Shown: piece by piece, positions 32,699 to 33,728 of the stretch
Layout: every line of letters starts with the position of its first letter
Numbering within the stretch: position 1 is the first letter of the stretch
Assembly (NCBI GenBank): GCA_018669845.1
Contig: JABHSO010000022.1
Span: 1-33,728 of the forward strand
Direction: 5' to 3'
Source of the DNA: Gammaproteobacteria bacterium
GTDB taxonomy: Bacteria; Pseudomonadota; Gammaproteobacteria; GCA-001735895
Length of the DNA: 33,728 bases
Position numbers and translations under genes: made by a program
The notes under the pieces: generated by a model
Database searches by the model: none
What the model was told of the DNA's origin: nothing
What the model saw: the letters and a program-made list of their open reading frames with translations, nothing else

Positions 32699-33448
32699 TT
32701 AATGTTTATATTTATTAATAATTAATGCTTGAGCGCCGTCATTTTTAAATTTAATAATCGATTTATCAAAATCATCTAAACGATTAACAAATGGTGAGTT
32801 TTTATTGATGCATAAATGAAAATCGACAGAGCTTAAAATAGCGGGCAGTTTGATGATTTTATTTTGAATGTTTAAACTTCTAGAGAAAAAGTCAAAGTTA
32901 TAGTTATTGCGTACTAAAATATCGGCACGTTTACTCGCTAACATCATAAAGGTCTGATTTAATGTTGGCATCCATGTAACGTCTAGATTTTTAAATTTAG
33001 ATTTTGCCCAGCCGTTTCCAATATAGTCTATGATAGAAAATCCTTTTAAATCGTCATAGGTTTTAATTTTCATTAACTCATTCATTCTAGGATTTTCAGC
33101 ATAGGTATAAATACCAACTTTTACTGTTAATGCGGAAACATTACTGCATTGAGAATATTTCAATCGTTTTTTTGTAGGAACAGTTATAAAAGCATCTGCG
33201 ATGCCTGTTTCTACCATAGATTGCGCTCGTTTCCATGGCAATCCAATATATTGAACATCAATCTTCAAATCATCTTCTAAGGTGCCTTTAAGAGTATCAA
33301 CTAAAATGCCTTGCATCTCGTCATTAACTAACCAGGACAATGGGGCATAGCGATCAAAAAATACGACCTTTAACTCATCATTCCCCAGTGTATTTGCCGA
33401 AGTAATAGAAGAAACAAAAAGGGTTGTAATTAATAATAATTTGATCAT
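32699..33448 (-). CDS. orphan periplasmic solute-binding protein (SBP family 3-like)
   Basis: This 249-residue protein has a Sec signal peptide (LLLITTLFVSSITSANT) and the family-3 periplasmic-binding pattern (LKVVFFDRYAPLSWLVNDEMQGILVDTLKG, GIADAFITVPTKKRLKYSQC). It resembles stand-alone binding-protein-like proteins that occur in Gammaproteobacteria without permeases, rather than a transporter component. No transport genes lie beside it. Two cysteines (about 101 and 220) could form a disulfide. The ligand is unknown. About 240 bp upstream of its stop and 280 bp beyond its start hold no gene I can see. Confidence 0.8.
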   Translation of the reverse strand: MIKLLLITTLFVSSITSANTLGNDELKVVFFDRYAPLSWLVNDEMQGILVDTLKGTLEDDLKIDVQYIGLPWKRAQSMVETGIADAFITVPTKKRLKYSQCSNVSALTVKVGIYTYAENPRMNELMKIKTYDDLKGFSIIDYIGNGWAKSKFKNLDVTWMPTLNQTFMMLASKRADILVRNNYNFDFFSRSLNIQNKIIKLPAILSSVDFHLCINKNSPFVNRLDDFDKSIIKFKNDGAQALIINKYKH

Positions 33449-33728
33449 AGCAAGGTTTACAGAATTGAGATTAAAAGGAATTACTCATATTAAAACTGTA
33501 TACATACTTAATTAAAATATAGCTCATATAAGAATATAAGCTAGAATAAATAGGTAAATTTATATTTTATTCATTATTTAGTGATATATTAACTAGTTAC
33601 CGACCATAAATAGCTATTTTTCCTGGCCTGTGTGATTTTTCGTATTCAAATTTTCATATCCCAGCACAATAATTGAGTCGACTTTTTGAGTTTATCTGGC
33701 CAGGGTGAGAAAACAGCTTTTCTACTAC

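Overview
The window suggests a Gammaproteobacterium with moderate-to-low GC, probably aquatic or marine. The pointers are an E. coli-type glutamate-cysteine ligase, PurU, GcvA-type LysR architecture, ETF/ETF-QO, REP-type palindromes with the GTAGGGTGCGCC core, and an AzlCD pair. I cannot name a genus. No rRNA, tRNA, CRISPR array, prophage or insertion sequence is visible.

Region 1 (1-7.9 kb): a periplasmic lipase-like hydrolase; a thioredoxin upstream of a Ser/Thr kinase-HDOD-GAF fusion; a small unknown protein divergent from a GcvA-like LysR regulator that appears to lack an ATG/GTG/TTG at its expected start; a MerB-like (alkylmercury lyase fold) protein; and gshA. Region 2 (7.9-13.1 kb): a compact six- to seven-gene cluster behind a candidate FNR/DNR-type promoter. 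It holds a small membrane-anchored protein, an FtsX/MacB-type ABC permease and ATPase, a multi-spanning protein with cysteine pairs, a TlpA-like lipoprotein, a Tat-exported NosL-like protein and a Sec-exported NosL. No nitrous oxide reductase gene is in view. It looks like a periplasmic copper or thiol-redox maturation module and is the best candidate here for an undescribed system. Region 3 (13.1-18.1 kb): an HDOD protein, then a LolA-like protein paired with an RND/MMPL exporter that carries a C-terminal cyclic-nucleotide-binding domain.

Region 4 (18.1-29.9 kb) is a coherent N-methyl-amino-acid (dimethylglycine/sarcosine-like) catabolic island. The minus strand encodes an RpiR-type regulator, a polar-amino-acid-type ABC importer, a universal stress protein and PurU. 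The plus strand encodes a dimethylglycine-dehydrogenase-like protein, ETF beta and alpha, and ETF-ubiquinone oxidoreductase, ending at a strong terminator. In this logic the importer brings in the substrate, the dehydrogenase passes electrons through ETF and ETF-QO to ubiquinone and the one-carbon unit to tetrahydrofolate, and PurU regenerates free tetrahydrofolate. The dehydrogenase reading frame is broken by one in-frame TGA exactly between its FAD half and its folate half. A 9-bp motif (ATGTAACAT) lies in tandem in the divergent promoter and again ahead of the importer operon.

Region 5 (29.9-33.7 kb): a flavodoxin-fold quinone reductase divergent from an HxlR regulator, an AzlC/AzlD exporter pair, and an orphan periplasmic solute-binding protein. 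The rest is AT-rich intergenic DNA.
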